A stretch of 64,000 nt of DNA from Trissonchulus latispiculum (taxonomy: Eukaryota; Nematoda; Enoplea; Enoplida; Ironidae), in NCBI GenBank assembly GCA_030248195.1, contig JASAND010028879.1, positions 1 through 64,000 on the forward strand, read 5' to 3'. Shown here in pieces: positions 51,401-59,725 of this stretch (the first letter of the stretch is position 1; every line of letters begins with the position of its first letter). Made by a program: the position numbers and the translations under genes. The notes beneath the pieces are model-generated. The model was not told where the DNA came from. It saw only the letters and a program-made list of their open reading frames with translations, and did no database searches.

Positions 51401-51541
51401 TTATTTAAAGTAAATTAAACTGCAATTAATTACTTGCAAAATTAATTGCGATTAAAGAGCAACCGCAACACTTACCGGACAAACGCAGGTATCAGCCAAG
51501 GCCGACCCAGGAAGTGCAATTAGCAGCAATAACAATATCAT
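23118..51541 (-). CDS. Giant secreted modular repeat protein, 53 exons (novel family)
   Basis: Family not recognised. Exon 1 (51476-51541) encodes a signal peptide. Exons 2-52 each hold one complete module of 44-65 residues: an amphipathic stretch like L-x-x-L-K-x-I-L, then a core F-D-F-x-V-F-N-x-L-D-x-x-T-K, then L-L-x-x-L-x-x-G. Exons 52-53 add a Gly/Phe/Ser-rich tail. All exon lengths are multiples of three and all introns fall between codons (phase 0), with GT-AG ends, usually GTAAG/GTTAG donors and TTTTAG or CAG acceptors. Six module types recur as A-F-E-D-C-B in transcription order, seven full times (exons 8-49), then A-F-E'. Length is about 2,886 residues if one 1-bp frameshift in exon 32 is set aside. 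The only cysteines are two just after the signal peptide (CVC). Inference: an extracellular structural, adhesive or elastomeric protein. Exons are given in the block entries. Confidence 0.9.
24752..24819 (+). mobile_element. tRNA-like element (tRNA-Arg-like pseudogene or SINE head), intronic
   Basis: 68 nt beginning GGCCCAGTGGTGTAGTTGG and ending GGTTCGAAACCCGGCTGGACC-A. The acceptor halves (GGCCCAG and CTGGACC) pair except at one position, and A- and B-box sequences are intact. The anticodon region (TCTGCTCCGGAGTCAGA) resembles tRNA-Arg(CCG) but the variable loop is missing and position 33 is uncertain. It lies antisense in the exon 49-50 intron. Confidence 0.5.
24869..27420 (-). repeat. Giant gene: hexad 7 (exons 44-49)
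   Basis: Exons: 44 A 27253-27420; 45 F 26874-27023; 46 E 26300-26494; 47 D 25917-26048; 48 C 25487-25651; 49 B 24869-25021 (56, 50, 65, 44, 55, 51 codons). The modules keep type identity but are clearly diverged from the central hexads; exon 48 lacks the long Gly/Thr/Pro tail of other C modules, and exon 47 is the shortest module. Confidence 0.88.
27901..27973 (-). mobile_element. tRNA-derived SINE head, intronic
   Basis: Reads TGGCTGAATCGGTTGAGCG (A-box), a perfect anticodon-type hairpin TTGGC-CTAGATA-GCCAA, and a perfect T-arm GTGGG-TTCGATC-CCCAC, but the 5' and 3' acceptor strands do not pair. Located in the exon 42-43 intron, same strand as the host gene. Confidence 0.55.
29637..30824. 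mobile_element. TTAA-flanked foldback element P1 (piggyBac-like MITE), 1.19 kb
   Basis: Flanked by TTAA at 29633-29636 and 30825-30828. The arms (about 29637-30141 and 30354-30824) are long inverted repeats starting G(n)CTACTAAA and sharing CTTGCCCCGACTTTG and GTGCGAGCTACAAGGCTGTA. TTAA target duplication is the signature of piggyBac-type elements. No transposase. The 131-aa and 95-aa ORFs inside it are artefacts of the palindrome. Inserted in the exon 39-40 intron. Confidence 0.75.
31194..31552. mobile_element. MITE with ~39-bp TIRs in exon 38-39 intron
   Basis: Left end GGTTTATACTATCAAACTTT continuing CTTCTGATTTTGTCAGATG; the right end (31513-31552) is its inverted copy with two or three differences. 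The 121-aa ORF inside has no domain. The same element sits at 34647-35005 in the duplicated intron. Confidence 0.75.
31559..31683. repeat. Small inverted repeat next to the MITE
   Basis: GAGTAGAGTTAAAATTAA at the left and the inverted TTAATTTTAAGTCTACTCTACTC at the right; possibly a second mini-element. Copied at about 35012-35136. Confidence 0.5.
32324..35611 (-). repeat. Giant gene: hexad 5 (exons 32-37), with a frameshifted first exon
   Basis: Exons: 32 A 35445-35611 (167 nt, 1 bp short); 33 F 34332-34481; 34 E 33849-34043; 35 D 33333-33473; 36 C 32859-33047; 37 B 32324-32476. Exon 32 lost one C in its third codon relative to its near-identical copy exon 38, and has other clustered differences within 30 bp; spliced at the normal acceptor it hits a stop (TGA) at codon 7. 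From about codon 4 onward the correct module frame is intact. The intron between exons 32 and 33 contains a MITE also present in the duplicate intron. Confidence 0.88.
34647..35005. mobile_element. Duplicate copy of the ~39-bp-TIR MITE in exon 32-33 intron
   Basis: Essentially identical to 31194-31552 at a fixed offset of 3453 bp and in the same intron context. It was therefore carried along by the segmental duplication rather than inserted twice. Confidence 0.75.
35776..38111 (-). repeat. Giant gene: hexad 4 (exons 26-31)
   Basis: Exons: 26 A 37944-38111; 27 F 37429-37578; 28 E 37056-37250; 29 D 36677-36817; 30 C 36311-36499; 31 B 35776-35928 (56, 50, 65, 47, 63, 51 codons). Exon 28 ends with a weak donor (ACG|GTGCTA). 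Exons 30 and 31 lie in a duplicated block shared with hexad 5 (offset 3452-3453 bp). Confidence 0.9.
38232..40450 (-). repeat. Giant gene: hexad 3 (exons 20-25)
   Basis: Exons: 20 A 40283-40450; 21 F 39928-40077; 22 E 39528-39722; 23 D 38973-39110; 24 C 38610-38798; 25 B 38232-38384 (56, 50, 65, 46, 63, 51 codons). Exon 23 has one codon fewer than most D exons. The stretch from exon 24 through 23 and its flanking introns is about 95% identical to exons 42-41 (offset 10,519 bp). Confidence 0.9.
40650..43313 (-). repeat. Giant gene: hexad 2 (exons 14-19)
   Basis: Exons: 14 A 43146-43313; 15 F 42845-42994; 16 E 42362-42556; 17 D 41847-41987; 18 C 41373-41561; 19 B 40650-40802 (56, 50, 65, 47, 63, 51 codons). 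The segment from exon 18 to exon 15, introns included, is near-identical to 32859-34481 in hexads 4-5 (offset 8513-8514 bp). The intron between exons 18 and 19 carries an inserted element at about 40920-41330. Confidence 0.9.
40920..41330 (-). mobile_element. Inserted element, possible SINE, in exon 18-19 intron
   Basis: G+C-richer than the surrounding intron. On the - strand it starts with a tRNA-like GATAGCGTAGTGGTTTCTTA (A-box type) near 41310 and runs to about 40985. The 94-aa ORF within has no domain. A similar GACTAGCGTAGTGCAGTGG start lies at about 51101. Ends not determined. Confidence 0.4.
43588..46433 (-). repeat. Giant gene: hexad 1 (exons 8-13)
   Basis: Exons, type and position: 8 A 46266-46433; 9 F 45935-46084; 10 E 45078-45272; 11 D 44631-44771; 12 C 43993-44178; 13 B 43588-43740. 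Lengths 56, 50, 65, 47, 62 and 51 codons. First complete A-F-E-D-C-B set; diverged from the central hexads except exon 13, which is close to the central B exons. A 35-bp tandem duplication spans the exon 13 donor, so a second donor-like CAG-GTTAGC lies 35 bp downstream; its use would shift the frame. Confidence 0.88.
46729..47818. mobile_element. TTAA-flanked foldback element P2, 1.09 kb
   Basis: TTAA at 46725-46728 and 47819-47822; termini GGGGGTCCATTG and, inverted, GGGGGGGGGGAGTCCACTTTG. Internal inverted segments match, e.g. CTGCGCCA...CATCTC near 47250 and its inverse near 47570, and GTGTCACTGTGGAGTTGGAA near 47326 versus its inverse near 47497. Non-coding; in the exon 7-8 intron. Shares sequence with element P3. 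Confidence 0.65.
50459..50530. repeat. Dispersed repeat ACCAAGAGTACATAATGATA
   Basis: The block ACCAAGAGTACATAATGATA then AGAGT and a GTATCAGAGCAA end is repeated at 29227-29290 (both in introns of the giant gene) with small changes between. Likely tails of one interspersed family. Confidence 0.5.
51101..51180 (+). mobile_element. tRNA-like SINE fragment in intron 1
   Basis: GACTAGCGTAGTGCAGTGG followed about 45 bp on by TGCTGGTCTGAATATC gives degenerate pol III A- and B-boxes. No tRNA fold. A (TTTC)n run lies nearby at 50887-50911. Confidence 0.35.
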
Positions 51542-51590
51542 AACCCAGATAATTTAGCTGATCTACAATGATATTGAGAACCAAAAATGG

Positions 51591-51612
51591 TTAGAAGAGG
51601 CCCGCTTTTATG
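51591..51612 (-). promoter_or_regulatory. TATA-like core promoter of the giant gene
   Basis: On the - strand: CATAAAAGCGGGCCTCTTCT then AA, 50-71 bp upstream of the ATG at 51541. It matches the element upstream of the GPCR gene with one inserted C in the G run, and sits at the expected place for a TATA box with a ~25-40-nt 5' UTR. Confidence 0.55.
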
Positions 51613-53956
51613 AACCTCTATGTACTTATCTCAAGGGGGTAACAGATGTGATTAATCGGATTATCTCTAGGTTTAATCCCCAGTTCATATCGCAAAGTGA
51701 AAACTGGGCTTGAAATCACGAGTGCTTGAAATGATGTAATTATTCTGAACTGTGATAAAAAATGAAAATCATATTAGTGTGGATCTAATTTTGATTATTT
51801 AATGTAAATTATTTGCTACTATCACGCAGACAATTAATTAATCAACTGAAATTTTTGATAAAAACAAATCAAACTTGAATTACAGCACCATTTCTGTTTA
51901 CACGAACTCAACACACAAGGTGCAGCGCTGCAGTCAAACGCGATTCGTCGAAAAATGAAATATGCAAATTAGTTTTCGCAAAATTTCCATTCTATTCCCA
52001 CTCTAATTTTCCAGGTATTTTTCTGCTGCACTATCCTGCTCGTTGCCACTAAATATATAATTTCGAAACCTAACTTTCTGGTCGTCGCCTTTAGTAGTAG
52101 TAGTAGTATAGTAGTAACACGTTAGTATAGTTTAATACTTCATTCATTCAAGGCAGTCTTTTCAAAAATATATTTTTCCCTTGTCCTAAAGGTCGCCTTC
52201 TTCACATCCAATCCACTTTGGAAAATCATAAACCATATTGAGAGCGATGAATTAAGCCACGTATCAATTTGAAGCTCTAAATCTTCTGCGTCGTTTGGTG
52301 CCATTGAAACCGGCCCAAATAATTTGTACTCGTTGCAAACTTACCAAGCGTAACTGCAATTTTTGACCAAAAATTATACAAAATGGTTATGGCTGCTGTT
52401 TGACAAGATCAGTGATTCGACTAATTTAGTGTACAGGGTTCCAATTAACCCAATTTGTGCATCATTCGCAGATCTTCAACTTGTCTTTTGTTGTTTTCTG
52501 CACTTGTACCAAGTCGGCAAAACCTGGCTTCAGCAAGATTCAAAAATATTAACAATCAAATTAACTAAATTTTTGAACGAAAAAGCTTCAAAAATTCATT
52601 GCTCAAAAACAATCAGAGTTAGAGACTTATGTTTGAAAACAAATTTGTACATTTAAATATGCCTTAACTAATACACTTTAAAATGATCATAGTTGTTGGT
52701 CAGCATAATTTTCTAGTTGTGTAACCCTCAAATTTTTGTTTCTCAATGTACATGTTTCAGTTATGAAGCTGACAGTAAGTGTGTCATCCTAGCTTTCAGT
52801 TTTAGTTTCATTTTTTCTCAAAACTGGAGTCTCTGACCTACAGTGTTGATATAATGCATACATTGATAATTATTCAGGTATCCCCAGCCGAACTAATGCT
52901 TAACCAAAAGCTACGAGCGCGGCTCACTTTGACTAGACCAAAGCAAAGAAGGATCAGCCGGCGAAGCAATGGTCCAATCAAATGCAGGATGTTTACTCCT
53001 AACCAGAAAGTTTGGGTCAAGGATTAGTCCAATGCCAAGCCAAATCTGTCAACCGGCGTAGCAATCGCACTGGCCCTGACTATATCAACTTTTCCTATGC
53101 CTGTTTCCCTTACAGTAGTACATAATAGCTAAGACTGTGACAGACAAGCGTGCTACTACAACGTAACTTGTCGAAGCTAGCTTGAACTGTCCCACTTCTG
53201 CTAGAATCGTCTGCTTATTTCGTTGGCCTGGTATTTATCCAGGAAATATTTTATTTTAAATAATCTTTTCATCCCCACAACATAAAACTTTCATAGAAAC
53301 AACTGATCTTGTAACTTTTGAATTTTAGATTCCTTTTTTGCATTTTTAATTGTACCTTACTGTGACAAATGATAACTCATTACAACTGTTTAGAATTATT
53401 TGGAATTACATTGAGACTTTTTGGTATTAAAGTAGAAGCCACCATCTCGAAGCCCGAAACTAACTCAACGGTATATATTAAGTACAACAACTTACGCTAA
53501 TCAATTGAACAAGTAGGTTGTATGTCAGTAGTATACAGGAAAGTAGGTTTGTAAGAAATACGGTTTCCACGGATTACTTTTCTTCACTTCTGCCGATTGG
53601 TATAATTTTAGACCATTAAATTAGTCTAGTCTAGAGCTTTCGATTGATTGCTATGTTCTGGTTAAGATTAAAGAATTTTCTATGCTAATTTTAAAGGACG
53701 GCTAACAGTTGTAATTAGCATAATCACCGTGTTAGCATAAATCAAATTAAATGCCATCGTGAGAAAAAAATTATTTCAAGCAAAAGTATGAAATGTTAAC
53801 TATGGAGAAAATAATATTTTACGAGGGAACAAATTTTTGGTCGTGGTCCATTTTATGGATAAACGGACTCCAGTGCCAAAGGACCTGCGTTACTATGATA
53901 GAATATGGGGATAAACTTTATTGTATATTAATTGATTAATTAATTAATTATGTTTG
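51613..53956. other. Intergenic upstream of the giant gene, no gene seen
   Basis: AT-rich non-coding DNA. A 97-aa ORF at 52363-52656 (+) has no domain and no splice context. A short GTAGTAGTAGTA run lies near 52093. Regulatory sites cannot be named from sequence alone. Confidence 0.45.
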
Positions 53957-53960
53957 TTAA

Positions 53961-54433
53961 GGCCCCCCTTTCAACTATTAAGGTCATTTTTATGCATCCT
54001 CCGCTTTCGCGAATTTTTACAAATTTTATTGTCTAAATGGTATATTTCAATGAGTTTTTAAAATTGAGGTCGCAGAGCAGGTTTCATACCAATTTAAATT
54101 TTAAATTTTCAAAAATTAACTAAAACATGTTAAAGGAATACATTAAAATTCTAATTCGACAGTGACACAGTTTAATATTTCAGCATTAATTTGATGCATA
54201 ATATGTCGAGATTTATTAAAGTTTGTCGGAGAGTTTCTTGGCGAACGAGAAAAAGTAATAACTTTCCTGCTTTATCACACGAAATCTCAACTTTGTGGCG
54301 AAATAACACAATAACCATAAGACCTTACGTCTTCATTTTTAGGAACTCGCTAAAATTTTCTGTTTGGAAATAAAATATGTAAAAAAATCAGCGAGATCAG
54401 AGAAAGTCACCAAAAACCTTAAAAGTGTACCCC
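53961..54433. mobile_element. TTAA-flanked element P3, 0.47 kb
   Basis: TTAA at 53957-53960 and 54434-54437. Shares with P2 the words GACAGTGACACAG and AATAAAATATGTAAA and a C/G-run terminus, in the same order, so it is a shorter member of that family. The 60-aa ORF inside is not a gene. Confidence 0.5.
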
Positions 54434-55742
54434 TTAAAATTTCAGATTTAAATTTTTGAATTCATTAGCATCCAGTATGGGCCCATACAAAATTTTAAAG
54501 CTGTTAGTGGAAAAAATCAAGTTAGAGCCAAAGGACCAGTTTGGGCGCAAGAGATCATCATCTTGCTTTTAGAAGTTTGTTGGGAAATGGGATTTTAAGA
54601 AATAGTTTTCTCCGTATTTGGTTTTCTGCTAGGTTATTGTTCATTATTTCATGCATTATTCTATATTTAATCGTGCACGCAAATTCATGCTACGTTAGAG
54701 AAACCCTAAAAGTAGGGTTATTTTTTGTTTTATTTGCTCCATGGATAATGTTGGTCCGAAAATTTGGACCTGTTACAAAGACCATCTTAATCAGTCGACT
54801 ATGACACTATGATATGATATAAACGATATGAAACTGTCTGAATACTACGTTGTAGGTACAGGGTTAAACACTATGTTCATTTTCAACTCGCCTACTGAGC
54901 TGCACAAGTTAAACATTTTCAAAAACTGAAACGTTTCGAATCCAAATCTACTAACCTTAGAGATTCAACTATTTATTTTTACACATTCAACATGTAAACC
55001 AACCTAATTCAAATATAGTCAAATGCAAAAGGAAAAAAAACGTTGCAAACCGACAATTTGTTACTAATGGCCAAAATCGTGTGAAAGCGCTATAGATTTT
55101 TTACTTCAAGATTAAGAAATGGGTACTTTTATTCGAACCAAGATTTGTCGATCACCCAACCGTAGTACCTAAAAGGTTGCATGAAAGGTTTCTCTGAATG
55201 TTTCTAAACTGAATTCCAGGTATCGTCTTTAGGCGTCATCTTTTGTTAGAATCTATCTAGTTTTGCCTGACAAGCGAATGACAATAAGATAACTAGAAAA
55301 ACTAATAACTAATAAAGATACCAGAATAACTGCTAAATACAAAGGAGGCCACAAAATATCATTGGGCAGTTTCATTTCTTAAATTTAAGTTTATTTATTA
55401 ACCTGATATTAATCTCTAAGATTCGACAATTTTTTAAAAAGTATAGTAAGAGTTTGGGGTTTCTGTACCATCCGCCACTTCTTTGGTGCAGTTTTTGGGT
55501 CGTTAGAAATTTTGGTGGTCGTAATGCTACCCAACAACAAGAGTGCTGAGTTTTACGTTATTTGTTTAAAAAACAAATATATGTCAACATCTGGCTTAAA
55601 GACACTGGCATTATGCTAAAACTCCTTTCGCTTTTGGCTGGCGGTTTTGCAAAGCTACGACTAAAACTGCATTATCGCATCCCACCCGGCTCTGTTTGAT
55701 TTTTCCAATAACGAGAATCTGCCAAATAGAGTCTTACTACCG
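54434..55742. other. Intergenic, no gene seen
   Basis: AT-rich. An 87-aa ORF at 54541-54804 (+) is hydrophobic but matches nothing I recognise and lacks splice signals that would join it to other exons. Confidence 0.45.
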
Positions 55743-56611
55743 CTTAAACCAAATACAGATAAATTATAACAATTTTATCTTCACTGATCTGTTCTTCGGA
55801 AGCATCGATGGTATGCGCTCTGGTTGTTGCAGATTTTCGGTTCCTACACCATTTGGCATCGTGTCCCAACTTTCCGCATGCGTTGTATTTCTTTCAGTTG
55901 GCAGGGAAGGATCGGCTCCGCATACGACGATTGTACGAACAGCAGGCGCTACACTAGTCTTCTTCTTCCGAACGTTGTGATCCTCCGTCAGACGCAGATT
56001 CAGATAAAGTAACACGACGGTCACGTTTGTTCTGGCGCTAGCAAGAGGACTTGCGGCGAGGCTTCTGGCGCCCATGGTTCATACTGGCAGATCAGTCCTG
56101 CGACATGGGCTCTTTGGCTTGAGACTGGGCTTTCTCAGTCTGAGTAGATCCTTCTGGATGCATTTTTGCACGGTGAGGTTGTTTTCTATTTTCTAGTTCT
56201 CTCGTATTTTAGGATTGTCAATCCCTTACCCGATTAGATCTGACAGCATGTCTCCCTGAGTGGCTCCAAACTCGCACGCTTGAAGCAAGGATGACAAGTC
56301 ACTCAGGGCCTTTTCGCGCAGCGAGTTAAACGAGTTAAAGGAGTTAAAACTAACTCAATCCTTTTCGCGCACTGGGTTAAAAGAGTTAAACAGTTCAATT
56401 TAACTCGTCTGCTGGGTTAAACAAGTTAAAATTTTTTTAAATCCACTATTTTAACTTGCGTGCGAAAAGACAGTCAGATACTGTGAAAATGGATCGTTCG
56501 ATTTCTGTTTTCTCTGGCGGAACAGATGTCGAAACCTAACGAGGTTTTGCTTCGGTGTGAAATGCTTGTACAGTTGTATCTTGAGGTCTTCGTTGGTGTA
56601 ACCAGCTTTTA
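55743..56611 (-). pseudogene. Ty3/gypsy-type retrotransposon gag relic
   Basis: Broken gag-like pieces in collinear order on the - strand: a KAGYTNEDLKIQLYKHF region with a following NDPFSQYLTV end (56611-56470), a LSSLLQACEFGA...LSDLI region (56305-56233) that resembles the CEFG...I-D-x-(I/L) stretch of gypsy gag, an NLTVQKCIQ region near 56190-56150, and a zinc knuckle NACGKLGHDAKWCRN (about 55875-55830) whose first cysteine is lost. Stops and frame changes separate them. A small palindromic element interrupts the relic. No protease, reverse transcriptase, integrase or LTR is visible nearby. Non-functional. Confidence 0.65.
56310..56469. mobile_element. Small MITE inserted in the gag relic, 160 bp
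   Basis: Ends CTTTTCGCGC...AGTTAAA and, inverted, CTTTTCGCACGCAAGTTAAA, with internal GAGTTAAA repeats. It splits the gag relic between the QYLTV and LSDLSS segments, which are adjacent in the family. Confidence 0.6.
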
Positions 56612-58748
56612 CTTGTCTTTCCATTCTTTCTTTCCTTTCTTATGTAGCTTTTAGGATCGTATCATTCTACTAACAGAAATTTGTCAAATTTTTCTTAACT
56701 CCCAGTATTGGTTACAATCACACTACAACACAAACAATATACGTGTCTTAAACTGGTGGTATCCTTTCGTGCAATGCTTTTGTGGTCATTTTTTGAAACG
56801 TTATAACTTTCGTAATTTTGGGAGTTGGAAAGAGCTTTATACGTCGTTTAAAAGCTTATAATCTGTACATTCAAATGAGCTTACAGAACTAGTAACACTA
56901 GCACAAAATTAGCAAGAACTTTATGACATACTGACATCTGACAGGCTGAATATAGACCAAAAATAATGAACATCGATTTCTCAAAACTGTAGAATCAACC
57001 AAAATTTCTTCTTGTGCCACGATATGAAGGACATATGGGGCCGAGGAACATTTTTCTGGATCTGGCTCAACAAGCCTCAAAACTGCAAAAACTCTAGCAA
57101 ATGTGCGATGACACGAAATTTCGCAACTTTAGTCAGTTTTCACGCAACTGGTGATGTTTTAACTCAAACAAAGACAAATATCCATCCGCAATAGGATTTT
57201 CATCCAGCAAAAAATCGCGCGAATTGGGTAGTTTTTGAAAAAACTATGTTCAAAACAATATAATCGCGGTTTTGGCAAAATAGTTTTTCGGCCAAATCTC
57301 TAGTTTAGAGCAACGAACTTCAGTTAACAGGCATTTATAAAATGTGCAATTAGACTGTCTATCGATTGAGTATAAATAAGCCAAAATTGTCTGTAAGATT
57401 TGGCAGTAATTTTGAAAAAAACTGATTTCCTGGAAAATGACCATTTTTTGACCACAAAACTCGATTTTGGCTTACACTGACTTAATAACCAATAGACACA
57501 GTTCAAAGGTAGTAAAAGCAAAATTGTTCATTTTGGTGCCATCTTTCCACCATAACAACCAATAACGTACTAAGAGAATAATTGCCAGAATCAAAAATTT
57601 CTTAACTTTTCATCACCTGAAAATGCGGGACTGATCCCCGAATGTTAAAGAGCACCAAAATTATATATTTTGAAAGTTTCATCCATTTTCATACAGAATT
57701 GGAGCCTGTAAGATTAAATTTCCACAAAGCGGAGCCAGCACCTTAAATATTGAGTTTTTGTTAATTAACGATGTCTGTATGGCTCAACGGCGGAATATTT
57801 CCTCTATTAGGGGTAAACTTGTTCTTATTATCCTGGAGGAAATTTGTTCTTCCAACAATTTCTGAACTAACTGCTATTACAACTGAAGTTTGGTCATTGA
57901 GCTAAAGAAAAAATTAATTAAATTTGACTGTGACTTTGAAATTAACACAGGATCTGATCCTAAGCATAATGATAATTTTTCCGGTCATTTCTGTTTTTGG
58001 TCTGGTCAACTTTTCTTCAGGTCTTGCCTCGCGCCGGTATAGTCTGCTAGAGAGCTCCACCCATGCCTCAAGTGCTGTGCTTAGATTGTACAGTCATAAT
58101 AAATCAAGCCGTCAGTTCATGTAATTTTAGGTTCCTGGTTAGGTACTGTTTGATTGAACATTCATAACCATTTTGGTGTGATCTGAGCTGAGAACCCTTA
58201 CAGCATTAACATGCGATAACACTGCTTTTTCGGGTTTTATTTCAACCTTTTGGAAAGCCAGAGATATACAGTCAAGAACTTCTGATCGGCAATTTTCAGC
58301 TGGTTCTGACAGAATATTTTTTGGCCGTCTTTTCCGAAAAATAGACGGCAAAATTGCCACACATTATCACATTGCATAAATCTTAAACGAGCTTAAAGTT
58401 TGAGATTTACTTGGTTACACAGAAAAATGCCATAAATATTTTCACTTTCCATGTAAAATTCAAGCAGGATTTGCGGTATCAATAGATTTCAGATGATATT
58501 AACTGTCACCTAAGAAGTTACCTAATCTCTGGAACACATAGATATATTGAACCTTTCATATCGTTGTGCATATCTACAAAATACCAGTTTTGTTGAAGGC
58601 TTGACTTAAAATCTGGTAAGAAAATGACTAAAATTGCGGGTGGTGGTTTGTTGATATCAATTTTTTTCAGTTTGTAATAGTTGAGGTTGTAGTAATTTTG
58701 ATTGAACTCATTTATTTGAATTTTCAAATTGTTTCCAGATATGCTTAG
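56612..58748. other. Intergenic; two possible - strand exons of an unknown gene at 58.1-58.7 kb
   Basis: Mostly non-coding. Two - strand open segments look protein-like: 58522 to about 58740, containing KPPPAILVIFLPDFKSSLQQ and NWYFVDMHNDMKGSIYLC and ending in a good donor AG|GTAACT; and 58139 to about 58340, containing CRSEVLDCISLAFQKVEIKP, ending in TAA. Their splice phases do not fit each other with the acceptors I can see. No family is recognised. Confidence 0.25.
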
Positions 58749-59364
58749 TTGCACCAAGAGTCCATAATAGTTTCCTATATATTATAGAAGAAGAGTTAAG
58801 CCACTAGAGGGCTCCTCTTCTTGGCATTGCGTAACGGGGCTCCGACCACAATACGCGAATGTTCCCCCGTTTGGGGGGGGGGGTCGACAAGCACACCCCC
58901 CTCCGTTTGGTGGGGGGGGGGGGGTAGCCAAAAGTGGTCCCCGTTTGGGGGGGGGGGGTCGCTGAAAGAGGTACCCGTTTGGGGGGGGGTCGCTCAAGCA
59001 GGCTAAGTTCTGCTCATTCTGATTGGCTGTTGGCGACTCCCCCCAAACGGGGACCCATTTTCGAATAGCACCAAAGCTACCGTAATCCTCTGCTCTCCCC
59101 CCCCCCCCCTCCACCAAACGGAGGGGGGGTTTCTGCAATCTGATTGGCTGTTGGCTACCCCCCCCCCCACCAAACGGGGACCTCTTTTTGGTAACCCCCC
59201 CAAACGGAGGGGAGTATGCAATGTCGATTTGGTCGACTCCCCCAAACGGGGGAACATTCGTGTATTGTGGTCGGATCGAAGTTACGCAATGCCAACAAGA
59301 GGAGCCCTCTAGTGGCTTAACTCTTCTTCTTAATAATAGTGCAATTATGCACTCTTGGTTGCAC
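58749..59364. mobile_element. Foldback element with G/C homopolymer core, ~616 bp
   Basis: The outer arms match inverted: TTGCACCAAGAG...AAGAAGAGTTAAGCCACTAG, then GGGCTCCTC...GGCATTGCGTAAC, against the mirrored end at about 59266-59364. The middle has repeated CCGTTTGGGGGGGG / CCCCCCAAACGG blocks (8-12-base G or C runs) in both orientations. It can form a long hairpin. ORFs across it are proline/glycine shadows. Confidence 0.75.
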
Positions 59365-59725
59365 TTTTTAGCTCCTAGCGATGTTAATGCTGCTCTTGAT
59401 GCTGTGGTTTGATTGACAACTGACGTATATGCCGACGGTAAACATCGATAAACTTTGATGTCTAAAATTATACATCACGTCTGCAACGTCCATCTGAGCA
59501 CTGTGGTAGTTTTAAAACACAGCACAAAGATAGATACCTGCAGTCATTGTGCATCGTCCGTCAGCTCGAACTTGCCTGTGAGGGCATGAGTTCTAGGCCG
59601 TGGTATATGTTATTTGAAACTGTGACATTATGGCTTGAAAACAAATTCGAGTTTAGAATTATTATGACTGGGTGGCCCATTCGGTAAAGCTTCTGCGACT
59701 GTTGTGGTTTTGATACCAACCTCAG

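Larger units (their letters stand above)
47858..51541 (-). repeat. Giant gene: signal peptide and N-terminal modules (exons 1-7)
   Basis: Exons: 1, 51476-51541; 2, 50598-50789; 3, 49794-49949; 4, 49454-49615; 5, 48914-49066; 6, 48435-48602; 7, 47858-48010. Exon 1 reads MILLLLLIALPGSALA | DTCVCP: a classical signal peptide with A-x-A cleavage followed by the only two cysteines. Exons 2-7 are diverged modules (types roughly F, B, C/D, B, A, B), outside the strict hexad order. Exon 2 has PLFDFTRLNDLDVPTKEELL; exon 3 NFKFDIFNNQDQPTQNAI; exon 4 FNFQLLNNLDLPTRQTVL; exon 6 FDFKVFNNLPDKLKTTLL. Their divergence fits array ends that escape homogenisation. Confidence 0.88.

Noticed and set aside
54541..54804. 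87-aa hydrophobic + strand ORF
   Set aside because: No family resemblance, no splice sites, composition typical of AT-rich non-coding DNA.
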